Source: Pelargonium cotyledonis (Eukaryota > Streptophyta > Magnoliopsida > Geraniales > Geraniaceae). Taken from it: a stretch of 64,000 nt of DNA. Below are positions 35,414 through 48,925 of this stretch, piece after piece (positions within the stretch are counted from its first letter, which is position 1; each line of letters opens with the position of its first letter). The notes below the pieces were generated by a model. It saw only the letters and a program-made list of their open reading frames with translations, was not told where the DNA came from and ran no database searches. The DNA is taken from positions 1 through 64,000 of the forward strand of contig JAYMTA010000022.1 in assembly GCA_036897625.1 (NCBI GenBank). The letters are read 5' to 3'. A program made the translations under genes and the position numbers.

Positions 35414-38400
35414 CTTTGTCTTACCTTCAACAAAATCGAGTGTTAAGTCGTACTAAGATATAGCCCAACGGCCCCAATTAAGTTATTCATTCTAATGACG
35501 CGTAGACAAAAGTAGGAGGTATAGCTTTACTTTAACCCAATTAGGAGATTCCTTAGTGGAAAGCCCAAACAGACTCAAATGCTATGATTGCCTTATTTGA
35601 TATATAAATTGCTCTAAATTGTTTATAGGAAAAGGTCCTCTTTCCTAGCCAGAGGGATACTAAAAACTGGTTAGGTTATATAGAATTTATAAGATTGGAA
35701 ACCTACCAGAGAGCTTTGTCGGTTTTTAGATGATGAAGGTCTCCCTCTCATTGGTTAAAATCCAGTGATTTTTAGTTATGATGTAAGAAATTTGTAGAAT
35801 TTCTTTGAAATATAATTACTTAAGTTAATAGTTTTCAAGAGAACAACCCCCTATTCATTTCTGTTCTACGGGGGTCTTATAATGATAAACTCGTCCTTAG
35901 ATCTATATAACAAGGCAAAGCTTAAAATAATAAGAAAAAAATTAGAAGGAACGCGGTCCGCTGGATAGCTCACTTTACACACCAAAACAATCCCTCCTTT
36001 TTTAGACGGTAACAAGTACGCCCCTTGTTTAAGAGGGCATTTCGGCTTTAAAAAGGTAACTCGATCTCTCTAATGAAAACTCGTGGAAATAGATTAGTTA
36101 AGCCAAGAAATTCAGATGGAAATTTTTTTTAATAGTGCTTATAGTATAGAGGGCCTTTCGTTTAGTAAAGGCAACCCCCCTTATCTTTCTTTATTTTAAA
36201 GTGAGGTTATAAAGAATTCCTTTTGATATTAGCCTCGGTTTCTTTAGTTAAGGCACTAATTATTTGGTTTTTAATGAGCATGGTATACCTTTCACAACAA
36301 GCTGAAAAGCCAAGCTCACTCTAAAGCTAAAGGAATTCCTTGTAAAAGGAGGGAATTCTTTAGGCTCTTACTTATAAGACTAGCTTGCCAAATCATTATA
36401 CTCGAAATTTAAGAATTAATGAGTACCAGAAAAGATTTCCAGTAATAAGAACCTAAAATTCTTAGTATGTGTGGGTAATAAGACAAATCCGCACACCTTA
36501 TCAGACCAAAGAATGCCCGGCGCCTGTGAGGGACTCTCTTTCAAGCCAAGGGAAAGACTAAACTTTTTAGAAAACTCCTAGGGTAAAGGCAGTGTAAGTA
36601 AGGCTTTAAATTTGATGTAATAACCCCTTCTATCCCTCGGTACCAAAAGTTTTAGGTTAATATTTAGTGGAAAATTTCTAAAGAATAACTCTACACAAGT
36701 ATAGGGTTGAATCCTTCTTTGATAGATCATAGTGATACTGGGTTTAATATATTGAAGAACAGTCTGGAGAGCATATTTGGTCAGAGTATAAATCTCAACC
36801 TTACCGAGGACTATGGACTCCATGTAGATTATTAAAGTAGTTAAAAGGGGATTACTGCTTATGGTATATTTTTCAGTAGACTAAAGCCAATTGTTATAAA
36901 CTTAGCATTGAAGTTTCTATTTCGTAATTAATGGAATTTCTTCCTGTAAGTTAGAATTTTATGCCCTTAATGCTGGGTCAATTTTCTAGCTCTCTTAAGC
37001 CCTGTGTATCTCGGAAATCCTCATACAATAGAACTTACTTTGCCATTGGAAATCTACAAGAGCACTCGCTTATCCCAGAAGGGCATATCATCTCACGAAA
37101 AAGAGTAAGCGCCTATATCCTTAACAAAAAGACTCCTGCTTGGTAAATCAGAGTCCAGCATACAGTTAAAACTAATAAGAAAAGTAGACTTTTCGTTCAA
37201 ATATATCTTTAACAGAGAATGTATAGAAAGAGTAAGCGTGGTCGCACTAAAGCAGAATCAAAAGAATGTCTAATCAGCAAGGAAAAAGTAAAAGAATAGC
37301 TACTAATCATTGGTATTTAGCCCTTGGTTTTGTGGTATATCAAATTTTATAGTCTTATGGAAAGAGAATTATCTACTAGACTAGTTACTTTGTGGGTTCG
37401 TCCGAAGTAGGTCTCACAAGCATCTAAAATAAAAAATTTTAAGAGTCTAAGAGTTCTCTACTTTAGTTAGTTATTCTTATCTTATATGGGATACTTTTCT
37501 TCTTAGTACTTACCAGTCGAAGGTTTAAGTCCTTGTTGTAGCTAAAATACGCAAGCAGTTTATAAAAGAAAAAGAAGCGGTCCTGATAAGGAATTCCCTG
37601 GCCTAAAGAGTTCCAGTTAATTAACGGAAGGTTGGGTAAATGAGGTTATAACCCTGAAAACAAGGAGTTTGCGTTCAAAGGTGATAACTCTTGGGATGAT
37701 ATTTGTTACTTACTGGAATTTATAAGTCTTAATATATTACACCTTGTTTAGGTAACATATATCCTCAAATTCTAAGAAATCGAGTCTAAATAGTAACCCC
37801 ATTTCCTCTGGTTTATACTTCTCAGTTTAAGAACCTCCCAATTAAATCTTCTAAATAACAAGTCAACTGGCTAAGTCCTCTACTTTTCTAGATTAATAGA
37901 TTAAGTGAACCCTTTTTTTACTAAGCGACACTGACTAAAACTATTGGAATAGTTATTATATTAAACCCCACAAAAAGTCAACTGAAAAGTACAACCCAAA
38001 AAACTTTAGCAGTATTATTTTAATATTAGGAAAAAGGGCTGTTGATAGTTTAGTCACTCTTGATTTTATAATCAATTCAGAGGTTCAAATCAAGAGGCAC
38101 TAATTTATAATATTAAAGCCCCTTTAGTCTATTCGGAATAGCTAAATGCTTCTATTTCCGGTCGTATTATAAGATACATATCCTTTGTTTTTTAATCCTT
38201 GATAATAGAGTTTTTTTTTTCAAAATATTTGCTAATCATAATCTAAGACCTTTTTAATCCTACATACACTTTTATTTATTAGTAAAAAGGCTTCTTGTAA
38301 AGAGAGAGCTTCCTTAGCAAAGCACATGCCAAAAACCTTACAACTCTCTACGAGCACCCGCAAAGGATTTCATTTAATGTTTTATTGTCTGCAATTTATA

Positions 38401-40984
38401 GATCTAAACTTTCCAGAATCACAATTCAGCAACAAAAACCTGGGAGTTAGTCAAGCGTCAAGCTCAGCTAGTCCCCCTCATTGTGAGATAAGATACTTGA
38501 ATATCTAATTTATCTAGTACTAAAGCTTAAGGCTTTAATTAAGGGTTGAGCTGTAAGTTAGATATGATATACAAAGGGGGTCGAATTAAGTGTAAATTAA
38601 GTATAAGATATACGCAGCGATTATTCATAAAAGGAGGACCAAACATAAAAATCTATTCAATTTAAATAAGCATTACGTCAAGTTACTAGGCGCAGTACAA
38701 GAAATAATAAGCTCTTAAATCTCTAAAAAGCCTTTTTTCTTCCTTTTTTCTTTTTGTGGTATCATACGAAGGAAACTCTAGTAAGATTCTCTATATAGGA
38801 CGTGCTTTTTAAGGATAGGTTAGAAAACTGCAAAAAGAGACTTGCTAAGAACTAAGTCAACTCAGAAAAGGATAGAACCCCGTTAAAAAATCAAGAGGAA
38901 TTCGGAATTGCTAAACCGCGAGAAACCCCGGAAAAACCCAGATAAAAAAAGGGTGTTATTTCAGTGTAAGGCATTCCCTTTATATAATAAGAAACAATTC
39001 CTATTCTATGCAAACCCTTTACGTTAAGTACACTTTTAAGTAAGAAATTTTCTATAAATATATATAGCAATGGATCCCGTTTGGTGGAATATAACTTTGT
39101 TTCATTAATTCTATTTTTTAAGAATACTTTTTTGTTAATCCGGAGTCCCGGTTTAAGTGTACCTAACTATATACATATAATAATTGAAATGGAACTTATA
39201 GTTGTGCTTTTAGTGCCTTAGCTTAGAGAGTGAAATAAAAAACGGCACTTTCTGCTGGTAATCACGTATAGTGGAACTCGGGCAGTCCTCGAAACTTACT
39301 TGCTTTAATCTGGTTTCTTAAAACTTAGTGAACTTTCCTAAGTATAATGGATTACCTATGCTTGTAATTAGATTAGTAATATGCGAACTTATTTAAAAAG
39401 TAGAAAAATACAGGAATGTCCCTTACAAAAGTAAGCGTCCTACAAGGGATTTGAATATAGTAAACTAAATTGAACAAAGGAAACCAACGCATAATTTTGC
39501 TACTACATAAACTCTTTGCTTACTGTAACCCCAAAATACCAAACACACAAACCCTATCGAACACACTCTTCCTAGAAAGAAATAGGATTCCTTGAAACGG
39601 GGAAACCCTGTATAAAAATACAAAAACTTATGATTCTAACCTCAGCCAAGCAATACTGGGACAAGATTAATTTCATTGTAAACAAGGGGCTCCGCTAGGA
39701 AATTCGTGGCATAGTACTTCAAAAACGAGTGTAACTTAAGTACAAAATAATAAATAGGAAGCCATATATATAACTTCCTAGTTGGCAAACCCATGTAAGA
39801 TCCTTTTCTTCGATATAGGAGAAGCCCTCAGTTGTAGCCTATACCAAGGAAGTAACTCTAGCCCTAGTTTAACCCAGAAGTTTCTTTAACGTACTCACTA
39901 CAGAATTTTTTGTTTTATAAAACAGTACATACCGAATTAAAGTTCCCCCCTTTCCACTTTACTAGTAAGAGAACGAATTTATAGATACCAATAAAAAAAA
40001 TATTACGGATTAAAGGCGCCAGGTGCCTGCTTGGTAAATGGAGGAAAAAAGATATTCACCCTACTTTTAAGGGTTCCCCGGGAGTTGCTCTTTATTAAAG
40101 CCAAGTTCTTTGGAATCTGAGAATAAGATAAAACTAAAAAAGGAGCTCTCTTACTTTTCAAAAACAAAGAAAAACATTGATTCCTGCTTTTTTCTAGATT
40201 GCATCATACTTTTTACTCAGGGTGAGGAAGAGCAAGCTGTAGTTAGTGTAGAGCACTAGTTATATCTTTTAATGCTTTTTGGGATACCCTTTTTTGTACT
40301 TTCCTAATATTAATCTGAAATTTTTTGTACTGAGTTTTTTAAGTCAGTTTATATTATATAGATATCAAGAGCAGCTCTCTATGTCGCTTCTCCGATAATA
40401 CTCAGTTCTATAATAAATTAGACTGCTTGTTAGCCTAAAAAAGATAATTTTTTATAAAAGCGCGTCCTTACAATATTATATATTTTTGAATTCTTGCTCC
40501 GGTAGGTAAAATAAATAAGTTGAGGCTATCTTATTTCTACTTTTTACGAATCGAGGAGACTTTAATACGTATACAAATAATATGAAAGCTTCTGTTTTAC
40601 TCTAAGAGTCTGAGTCTAGGACCCCTCATTCAGAGAAGTTCACTTTTTCTTTTTGGTTTAGAGTGTAGTTTAAGATAAGAGCCGGCCCCTGTTTTTAATA
40701 GAAGAAGCTAGACTTAACTTAGGAATTTTACATTTGGCGTGAGACTTTTGATAATAATACACCTACTCAGTGCAGAAAACAACAATACAGAGTAAGTTTT
40801 TTCATATGAATTAACAAGTATTTACTTAAATGAATAATTTTGGGGAATCTATGTTGATCGATATTGTGGTTTAACTCTACCACTCGGTTCTAACAGGAAA
40901 GTCCCTACTAATACCTATAAAAGTAGAACATGAAAGCCAGATTTATATTGTTAAACCCTTCCTTTTAACGTTAATTACTATTTA
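35414..40984. other. anonymous AT-rich stretch
   Basis: No protein gene recognised in this long stretch; the largest frame is 81 codons (36578-36823, -). The word CAAGCCAAGGGAAAG near 36543 recurs near 30372. The palindrome AAGGAATTCCTT lies at 36330-36341. A ten-base T run lies at 38211-38220. At 38055-38070 TTGATT and AATCAA form a small hairpin, followed by AGAGGTTCAAATC, a possible scrap of a tRNA. Confidence 0.5.
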
Positions 40985-41048
40985 AACACGACTTGAACCA
41001 TCGACCGTTGGGCTAATCTTCCAATGCTCTACCAACTCCTTATAATAC
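40985..41048 (-). tRNA. truncated tRNA-like segment, Lys-derived family (AGATTAG loop)
   Basis: On the - strand it reads GGAGTTGGTAGAGCATTGG, AAGATTAGCCCAACGG, TCGATGGTTCAAGTC. From GAGCA to ACGG it has the same length and base order as the 18914 copy, differing at a few positions, one of which keeps an anticodon-stem pair (T-A here, T-G there). The anticodon loop AGATTAG again has G in place of T33. The 5' acceptor and half of the D stem are missing and the T stem is poor, so this copy cannot be a working tRNA. Confidence 0.6.
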
Positions 41049-44000
41049 AAACATCTACAAGAATACCACTTTAACTTAGTACGCCTACACTGTAGCCGGG
41101 CGCCCGCCTTATCCTTTATGCATAGCGTCCCTTGTTAGTTAGAGCTCCTTGAACTGTCCAGAACTTGTCTTTAGTTATTTTATGTACAGAAGTATAGAGC
41201 ACTAATCTGATTGCCTACTGCTAATTAATCCTTTATTTTCAAAAGCAGTATCAAGGGTCTAGCTATTAAAGTCCTTCTCTTAAACCAAGGGTCTCAAACT
41301 TTCAATCTTTCAATTAGTGCATCTGCTAAAGAAAAAATAAGACTTTAAGTAGAAGTGCCAGTTCCTGGTGATAGTCCAAATGGAATATATAAGTATGAGT
41401 AACTAAATCTCCTCCATTATCATTATTGCAGTCATTCTCGTTTTTTAGTATCCAAAGAATTCTCATTGATTCTCTCTAATCTTATATAGGAGCGCTAAAC
41501 TCTAAACGTCTATAGTTAATAGTAAATTTATAAAGAGTTTTAAATCCAGCATTACTTTATATGATAACCCTTTCAACCTTGTGTATGTGCATGAGAAATT
41601 TCGTCAAGAAAGAACCTTCTAAACTATAGTATATCTTACAATTTTTGATTCCGCGAGTATCAAGAATAAGAAGTTGACAGGGTCTATAAACGATGGCTCA
41701 GGTGCCAATACTGAGTTTACATTCTTGTAGCTAGTCCAAAAGTGAATTTTACTTTAGTTTGACAAACAAAGAAAAAAAAGAAACCTGAATTTATATCTGT
41801 TTATTATACAAAAATGACCCTTTTATCCTATATAGAGAAGAGCCCCTTAATAAGATTTTACGCCTGGAATCAGTCCAATCTTCAGTTGATCATATGGACC
41901 TATTAATAGTTAAGCTCATATTTGAGGTATACTTTTTGAGAAAAAACATCTTTAGTAGGAATATACAAGAGAGAAAAAAGTTCTATATCAGTCTATATTA
42001 TACTGGACATAGTATTAGTTCCATACTTTCTAAAACCAAGGAATTGAAGCAAGCGTTTCACAACACAAAAGAAAAGAGCACTCAAAAGCACAGAACTAAC
42101 AATTAAAAAAAAAAAGGGGGGGACTTAGAGAATTCTAAACAAATGACTTTGGCTACTTTCCCACTATAATTAGAACGAGAATATGAATACCCACATACCC
42201 AGCATCTACTTCTTCTTAACTTTTAAACCTATCTCTTAACAGCTAGAAATCTCCCTATTTGTTTCTTTTAAGTCGGCAGCTGTATACCTTTCCTCCGAAC
42301 TATAAAACCCCTTCTTTTGAAGAAGAGTCTCTCTCAAATACCTGCACTCGTACCCTTGATCAATACCATTCTAAGTAAGCTTTTCTTAGAAAACTCTAAG
42401 CAATATTGACTTTTTAAGTTGACACATCTTAAGCACAAAAACATTCAATTTTATGAATACGCACCCAGTTTTCTATAGGATAAAAGTAGGTTTTTTCTTA
42501 AATTCTCTATTATTAAAGATTAATTTAGCACACTCAGAATGAATAAAGTAAAAATCTATTTATATACTTCCGTATACACGATTGAAACAAGATATTTTTG
42601 GAGCAAATAATTAATCCCTTAGGAAGTTCTTAAAACAAGACTAAGACTTGAGAAAGGTTTAATACCTCTATAAAGTTGTCCTATTCAGTTTGATTAAATA
42701 TGTCTTACAGAAAACCTTCTTTTAATAACGTATAGTAAGAATAGCGGTCATTCTGGCGGATGAGTCTCATTTGTATAAGAAAATATAAGTAGAAGTTGAT
42801 ATGGGCACCTATAGGTCAAGTCTTTTCAAAGGCTAGGATTCCGGGGTTATTTAATAAAAGGAAAGTTGCTATATTTACCACTCTGGTATGAATATGACTG
42901 ACTAAGTGGGCTATATTAAGAAAAAAATACATCAAACCTACTCGTAGCTAGCTGCTGAAGGTTAATTAATAATAAAAAGTACTCCGTTTAGGATAGGAAT
43001 AGGATAAGAAATTTCTAAGGTTACGTAAGGACAGCAATGAGGCGGACCCCTAGCTAGTTATTTAAGCGTTTTTGTTGTCTTTCTGCCTTGCGTATTCAGG
43101 AAACTGAGACGTACTGTGTACAATCCTCAAAATATCCAAGACTTTAAGATTATAAAGAGTTGGGCACTTATCGGAAATCTTACAGAATGAGAACCTTTAG
43201 TAAGGGGTTTTCCAGGGACCTATCACGTAACGTGTTCTGATATTTATTGAAGGGAGGACTTCTTTCAAAGCTGTAGATATAATTTGTATTAGCTCTAAAT
43301 TACCTTTTTAAATTTAGTTTTATTTTTGCAATGAAGTAAGTGATGACTTACGAGTGTATGCGGCTCTCCCCAAAAAGTACTACAAGTACATGCATGCTCT
43401 TGCTCTCTTTTTCTAGTCCAAGCAATCAAGTTAAGGCTCGAGAATCTTCATGACCCGTTCTTTAAAAACCTAGAAACTTGTTTGACTAGCGGAGGAAAAA
43501 GCCTAACTACAAGTACAGACCAATCCTTGTGTACTTCAATATCCCTGTCAGGCGGTGAACTAGATCCAGAAGATTCTATCTTATACATAAGGAGCTATAC
43601 CCCTTTTTCAAGCTGTAAAAGAATCCTAATTTATAGATAAGAGTCCGCTTTCTTTAGTAGTTATCACTATTGGGAGGGTGGCACCTTAGTAAGTAGATTA
43701 TACATTATCCTTACCGACTAAAGCGCAGCGTAGAGCGGGTAATAGAGTATACTAGATATTACATAGTACCACTATACCCACACATTTATTATAGACTTCT
43801 CTCCCTCTCTTTAGAACTAGAACCCCGGCCTTTAAGTCCTTGCCCTTAAAACTTATCCTTGGTATCCCTCCCTATTTTAAAACTTGTGCTTGTATTCCGC
43901 TCCTTGCTTTCTGCCCCATTATTACTTACCTTGCTTCAGATAGAGGCCAACTAGCAAAAGAGGTAACTAAAGAAGTAACCTTAAAAAAACTACCTTACAG

Positions 44001-46086
44001 ACTGGCAAGATTCATTTGCTAAAAATGCCAGCTTTTGCTACACTGTAGCACAATTAACTCAGCAACACTAAGACACAGGAATAGGAAAATCTTATTCACT
44101 TACTAATAACTACTCAAAAGCCTTTAAATAATAGAGAATAAAGGCGAATACATATAGGGGGGTATAAGGATAAGGTAAACTTAAGCTAGATAAAAAGGGG
44201 CGCTCCCAGTAGAACTAAATATAAACCTTTACTAATTTATCCAGTGCAATTGGGCTTAATTTCTTCTTAAAGTATGGTAATGAATAAATCTAGGTTTGTT
44301 ACCTTTATTGAGCTTCGTGCTATAGGTTTGGGAAGTAGAATTACGTATAACTTATAGTATAGAATAGAAGTTCTATCCTCACCTCAGTATTTGGGCAGTC
44401 TGATTAGTTCAAATATGATTTTCTGAATTACTACTTCTTATTCTTAAGTGGGCACGTTATGATCGTTAAGGTTAAGGGATGTTCTAAGTAAAGAGTCAGG
44501 AAGTCTTTTCTTAAACGGATATATAAAGACAAACTCAAGCAAGGCAGGAGAACTTCTATTTTATAATTCCACTGAACTTAATCGAACTAAATTGCTTTTT
44601 AAGAAAGAAAAAGCACTCTATGAACAAATACTGTATGGAATCCTAGCTATTTTCATAAGCGATTTGGAAGGAAATATATATATCTAAAAAAGGCTTTCAT
44701 TGACGTTAAAGTCAGAAGAAGAGAATAAGTTTGTAACTGAAAAGACTGCAGTATAAATGTAGATTACTATGTATTTAATTACTTTCTAAGTGTTTACAGT
44801 TAAATTTAGGAATAACCTTAAATATTTTTTGGGGGCCTTTAACTTAGTAGCTTAGTTGAATTTTTCAGGTAAATGGTACGGAAAAGTTTACAAAAAATAT
44901 AATTTTAAAATCTGATGGAGTCATGTCTTATCAAAACTGGGGGTTTGTCTAGAGTTAAAGTAAGGCGTGGAATTTACCATAATAAAAGGAATAGTTGCTA
45001 AACAAGAGTTAACCTGGGAGCCCACGCAGCTTATCTTATAAGTACAAAACCAATACCCTTTACTCATTATTAATATTTGTATAACACTTCCCTTAAATCA
45101 AGCATTAAGCGGTACAGATATTCTTCCAATTAAACTCTATTCTAGGAAAACCCCGAAATTTATGGTATTTTATAGTATACTGAGAGCTATTAAATTAGGC
45201 TAGTATTCACGTTTTATGTACCTTTTGTAGTTAGACCTAGTCAATTCTCCAAATTGCTGCTTATTATAAAATAGGAAGTATATAAAGATGGGGTCTACCT
45301 TAGTTAGCTTGGTAATTCATAAGCAAGAAATCACGAGTTATACGTGGGGTAGGACATTAGTAAAGCTGCTTTTTTTTTTTTTTAGAAGGGTGCTGTTGTA
45401 AGTAATAATTTATAACGAAAAAAACTACATGTAAACTTAAAGAGAGCTAAGAGCACTCTTTGAACCCTTGATATTCCTAGATTAAGGTCAAGGTCGAATG
45501 TCTGCTGAAGCATCCCTAAAACCTAGCTTTACTTTTAATATGCTATTCTGTGCCCCATAAGATTAGGAGATAAGGACTGACTTATTGTATGCTCTTCCCG
45601 CTTTTGAGAATTTAGAGTAAACTCTATTGGATAGAGAGTTTTTAGTAAAATCGAGAGCTAATAAGTTCAACAAAAAGTTTTACTACTATAGGTTTTTGTC
45701 TAAGTTACTCCACCCAGGACCCGGTAACTTACTCTAATTAAGCTTACCTATACTTGAGATATCCAATTTGGTAGTAACTAAACCACTAACGGAAATTCGT
45801 GGAAGTAAAGTCTCACTATAATCTTGTTTCGTGTTTTTCCAAATAAAAAAACTCTCAGCTTCCCGTTTTCGTGCAGTGTATAAAGCGAGCCCGAACTCAA
45901 GCAAAAGGGACACCCAGCCTATCTAAACATGTTAGTTTACAAGTTTTATTGGAAAGAGAGCGTTTTTCTATAAAGAACAGGATTTTATTGTCGTTCTGTG
46001 AAAGAAGGGACTACTTAAATCTTTTAGAAAAGCATTTACAAATTAAAAACAAAAACTTAGTTTTGGGTTGGGATATTTCATACATA
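41049..46086. other. anonymous AT-rich stretch
   Basis: No gene recognised; frames are at most 75 codons. It includes an A11-G7 tract (42105-42122), a T14 run (45370-45383) and two AAAAAGTACT words (42974, 43372). A T-loop-like word on the - strand at about 45460 lacks a foldable body. Confidence 0.5.
42105..42122 (+). repeat. A11-G7 tract
   Basis: Eleven A run directly into seven G. Same architecture as 15714-15727 (A5-G9) and 57771-57788 (A7-G11). Confidence 0.9.
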
Positions 46087-46157
46087 GGAGGTATTTGAAC
46101 CTAGAACTTTTCGATTATTACTGGAGATTTTAGCAGTTATTAATAACCTCGCTTTCC
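46087..46157 (-). tRNA. degenerate tRNA-like segment, trnS (GCT)-type
   Basis: On the - strand, CTGCTAAAA supplies a GCT anticodon and CTAGGTTCAAATACCTCC a T arm with an acceptor end like that of organellar trnS (GCU), which ends in CCTCC. Between them lies an extended stretch of about 20 bases (CCAGTAATAATCGAAAAGTT), as expected for the long variable arm of a serine tRNA. Upstream GGAAAGCGAGG could be the start, but its pairing with the 3' end is poor and the D arm is not recognisable. Probably a decayed serine tRNA. Confidence 0.48.
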
Positions 46158-48896
46158 TATAAAAGATTTCGATGGCACTATAAATAGAAAATAAGAGATC
46201 CAAAGGGTACCACTCCCAACAACTGGGTTTTTCTAACCCTGTGCCTTGTTTAGTAAAAATTTTTCAACTAAAGTAAAGGTCTGTGCTTGCTTATAAATTT
46301 TGGGTTGTAAAAAAGCTTGTGCCCTATTTACCTATTATTTTTTATATAAAGAGAATAAGAATCTGAAATTAGTATTAGAAGGACTCCGGAAACCTCGGAA
46401 TAGTAACAGGTCAGGGTAGAGAAGTGCAATTAAGTAAGAATTCTTGGATAAGAAAAATGCTAGGATATAAGTTACGGACAATAAACTGGAATACAAATTA
46501 GGTGTGAAAGAATTTTTTGCTATTGCTGAAACTATAGGGACCTTTCGAGCCTTAGCCTAGAAAACTAATTTTGATATATTATTTTAGCTAGCATCTCTTA
46601 AAGCATACCCAGTTAGTCCGCCCCTAAAAAATGAATAAAGCTTTTTGACAGGGAAGGATTCCGTAGAGCTAGGAATAAGACAAAGAATTCAGTTTCATTT
46701 TAGCGGGTAAGATATTATATAGTTTTAAATCGAGCAAATTTCCTTAGTGTTTGAAAGTAAGGGCCGTGAAATGTAAAACCAAACCCTAGGAATTACTATA
46801 AATACAGCCAATCTCGTGTAATTAAAGAAGACTTTCTTTATAAGAAATGCTTTTTATTGCAATGCTCCGTATTAACCCCCCAACCCTCTTATTTAAGTAG
46901 TAAAATATTAATATATTCCATGAAAGGACTTACCTAATCTCTGCGAAGTAAATAGGACCACCTAAGAGCTTCCGTGGATAACTACTATTATATAATAATA
47001 AGTTCCTTAAAAAAATAAGCTCCTTGATAAGAACATTTGGAAACCGCATAATAAGATACCTATTTCGATGGACGCATCAACTAACAGAAGAAATCTACTG
47101 AATTTTACCCCTGAAAGAAAGGCATATACCAGATAGAATCCTAAATCTAGCAACCCATAGCATACGATATCCATATAACCTTAATCATTAATAATTTTAT
47201 AGAGTTACATGTTTAGCTCTGTACTTTCTTATTATATACCGTAACAAAAGGGAACTTACTTGCTTTCATAACGCATAACGACTTTAGAGCCTTAACAGGA
47301 AAACTTCGTTAAATTCCCGAAAAGTAGACACAAAAGGACTCTACGAACGTCAGATATAGTACACGAAAATGGCCATACAATTTCTTTTTATGGTATATGA
47401 CCCCTCGTTTAGGCTAGTTAAAGGATAAAGAGAGCTTCTCTACGAAAGTAATAATCCAATTGACTAGTATCAGATTGCTAAATAAAGAGTTCTGTCATTA
47501 CATAAAATTAGAAAATATTGAGCTTGAAACAGGAATACAAGCCGTCTTTTTGTACAAAAGCTTAAAAAAGGTGGGACAGAATTTCCTTTACCTACCCCAC
47601 TTTGAATTGCTACTAGGGCTGGGGACCTCCCTCATACTATGTCACCAGTATTGATCTAGATTTCTTGATTAAAGCGCTAAGAAAGTTGGAAGTTCTGCAG
47701 TGAAGAAAAGTACCCCTTGTGTTGGTTAAAAAAAGCTTATTAATGCTATTCTCTGGATTTTCCTCTTTACGAGACTCTTTAAGCAGGATCTCAATCCAAT
47801 TAAAGCGGTAACCCCCGAGAAGGTGCTCTCTAAGGAATGCCTTTTTATATACGGGCTGTCTCCTTCTAATATCCTACTCGTTTTTGTTGTAAGGGTTTAT
47901 AAATTAGGACTTCGCTCTTTCAGTAGGAAACTAAGAGTTGTTTACTAGTTATGGTTTTGGAGTATCTAGCATCATTCTGGGTTCTTAATATTCCTAAGTA
48001 TTACGCCTATTTTTTAAAGAAGCCTGCTCCCTCGAATCGGTTTTATGTAGAAGATTTTTGCCTGGGGTAATAAAAATTGTTAGGTTCCCTTGATAGGGTC
48101 TGGAATAGTTTTTTAAATAAGTAGGACGCCTTACAACCAGGATATTCCAGAATTAAGGTTGAGTTTCCGGGACAAAAGTCAAATATAAAATATAAATACT
48201 GCAGGTAGGGTATACTAAAGATTTTTCAATGCAACTAAGTTATGTTTTACATGGTTTTTAGTTAATTTATATATATACCAGGAAGCACTTCTGAGATTAA
48301 AGAGAAGATACGTGCTATAAAGCAAGACTACTCACCAGAGGCCTAAATAGAATACTAAATCTGTTAACCCAAGCGGCGGGAAATTGCAAAACAGGATATG
48401 CTGCAGTCAGGCTTTTTGATAGAGCTATAACAGTGGTTACAAAATCCCTTGCTATATTTTGCCAAAAAAGGGTTCATTTTGGTAGTAAAACCGAATTCTA
48501 ATGTACATTTTTCGGTCTTTAAAACTCTACATTTCAGGAGTCCTTACCTTTAAAAAATATTTTAGCATAAGTCATGAGAAAACCAGGAGGGAAAATTTCC
48601 TTGTTTATAATGAAAAAAAAATTCTTTACTTTAGGAGAAAGCTAGAAGCCTTTTTTACCTTGGTTTAACCCAAACTCTAAAGCGCTCCTTTTTAATTAGT
48701 CTGAATCTACAGGTAGTATAGGTAAACCTGACTGATGTATCTTATTAAGCCCCTAAAGGAGCCAAGTACAGCTTTATTAAACTTGTTTATCCCCAGTTTT
48801 TGTTTTTGCATTCGAGCCCCGTAGAGAGTCCTTGACTTAATAGTTATATTCTACTTTTTCTGATTTCGGTAAGGGGGGTCTCTTTAAAGAATTAAG
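46158..48896. other. anonymous AT-rich stretch
   Basis: No gene recognised; the largest frame is 64 codons. GATAGAGC at about 48421, followed by GTGGTTACAAAATCCC, faintly recalls tRNA pieces but has no structure. Confidence 0.45.
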
Positions 48897-48925
48897 GTCT
48901 TTCTATTTATTTGAAATAGAAAGGC
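48897..48925. terminator. perfect hairpin, possible processing or stability element
   Basis: CTTTCTATTT (48899-48908) and AAATAGAAAG (48914-48923) are exact inverted repeats of ten bases around a five-base loop, extending to twelve pairs with a T-G and a G-C pair. Such stem-loops often protect 3' ends of organellar transcripts. There is no gene upstream here, so the role is a guess. Confidence 0.55.

Noticed and set aside
38041-38100. Possible tRNA with a TTGATT/AATCAA hairpin and AGAGGTTCAAATC
   Set aside because: The hairpin loop is too short for an anticodon loop and there is no D arm.
45440-45515. Possible - strand tRNA with CTTAATC and AAGGGTTCAAAG
   Set aside because: No stems fit and the D region is unrecognisable.
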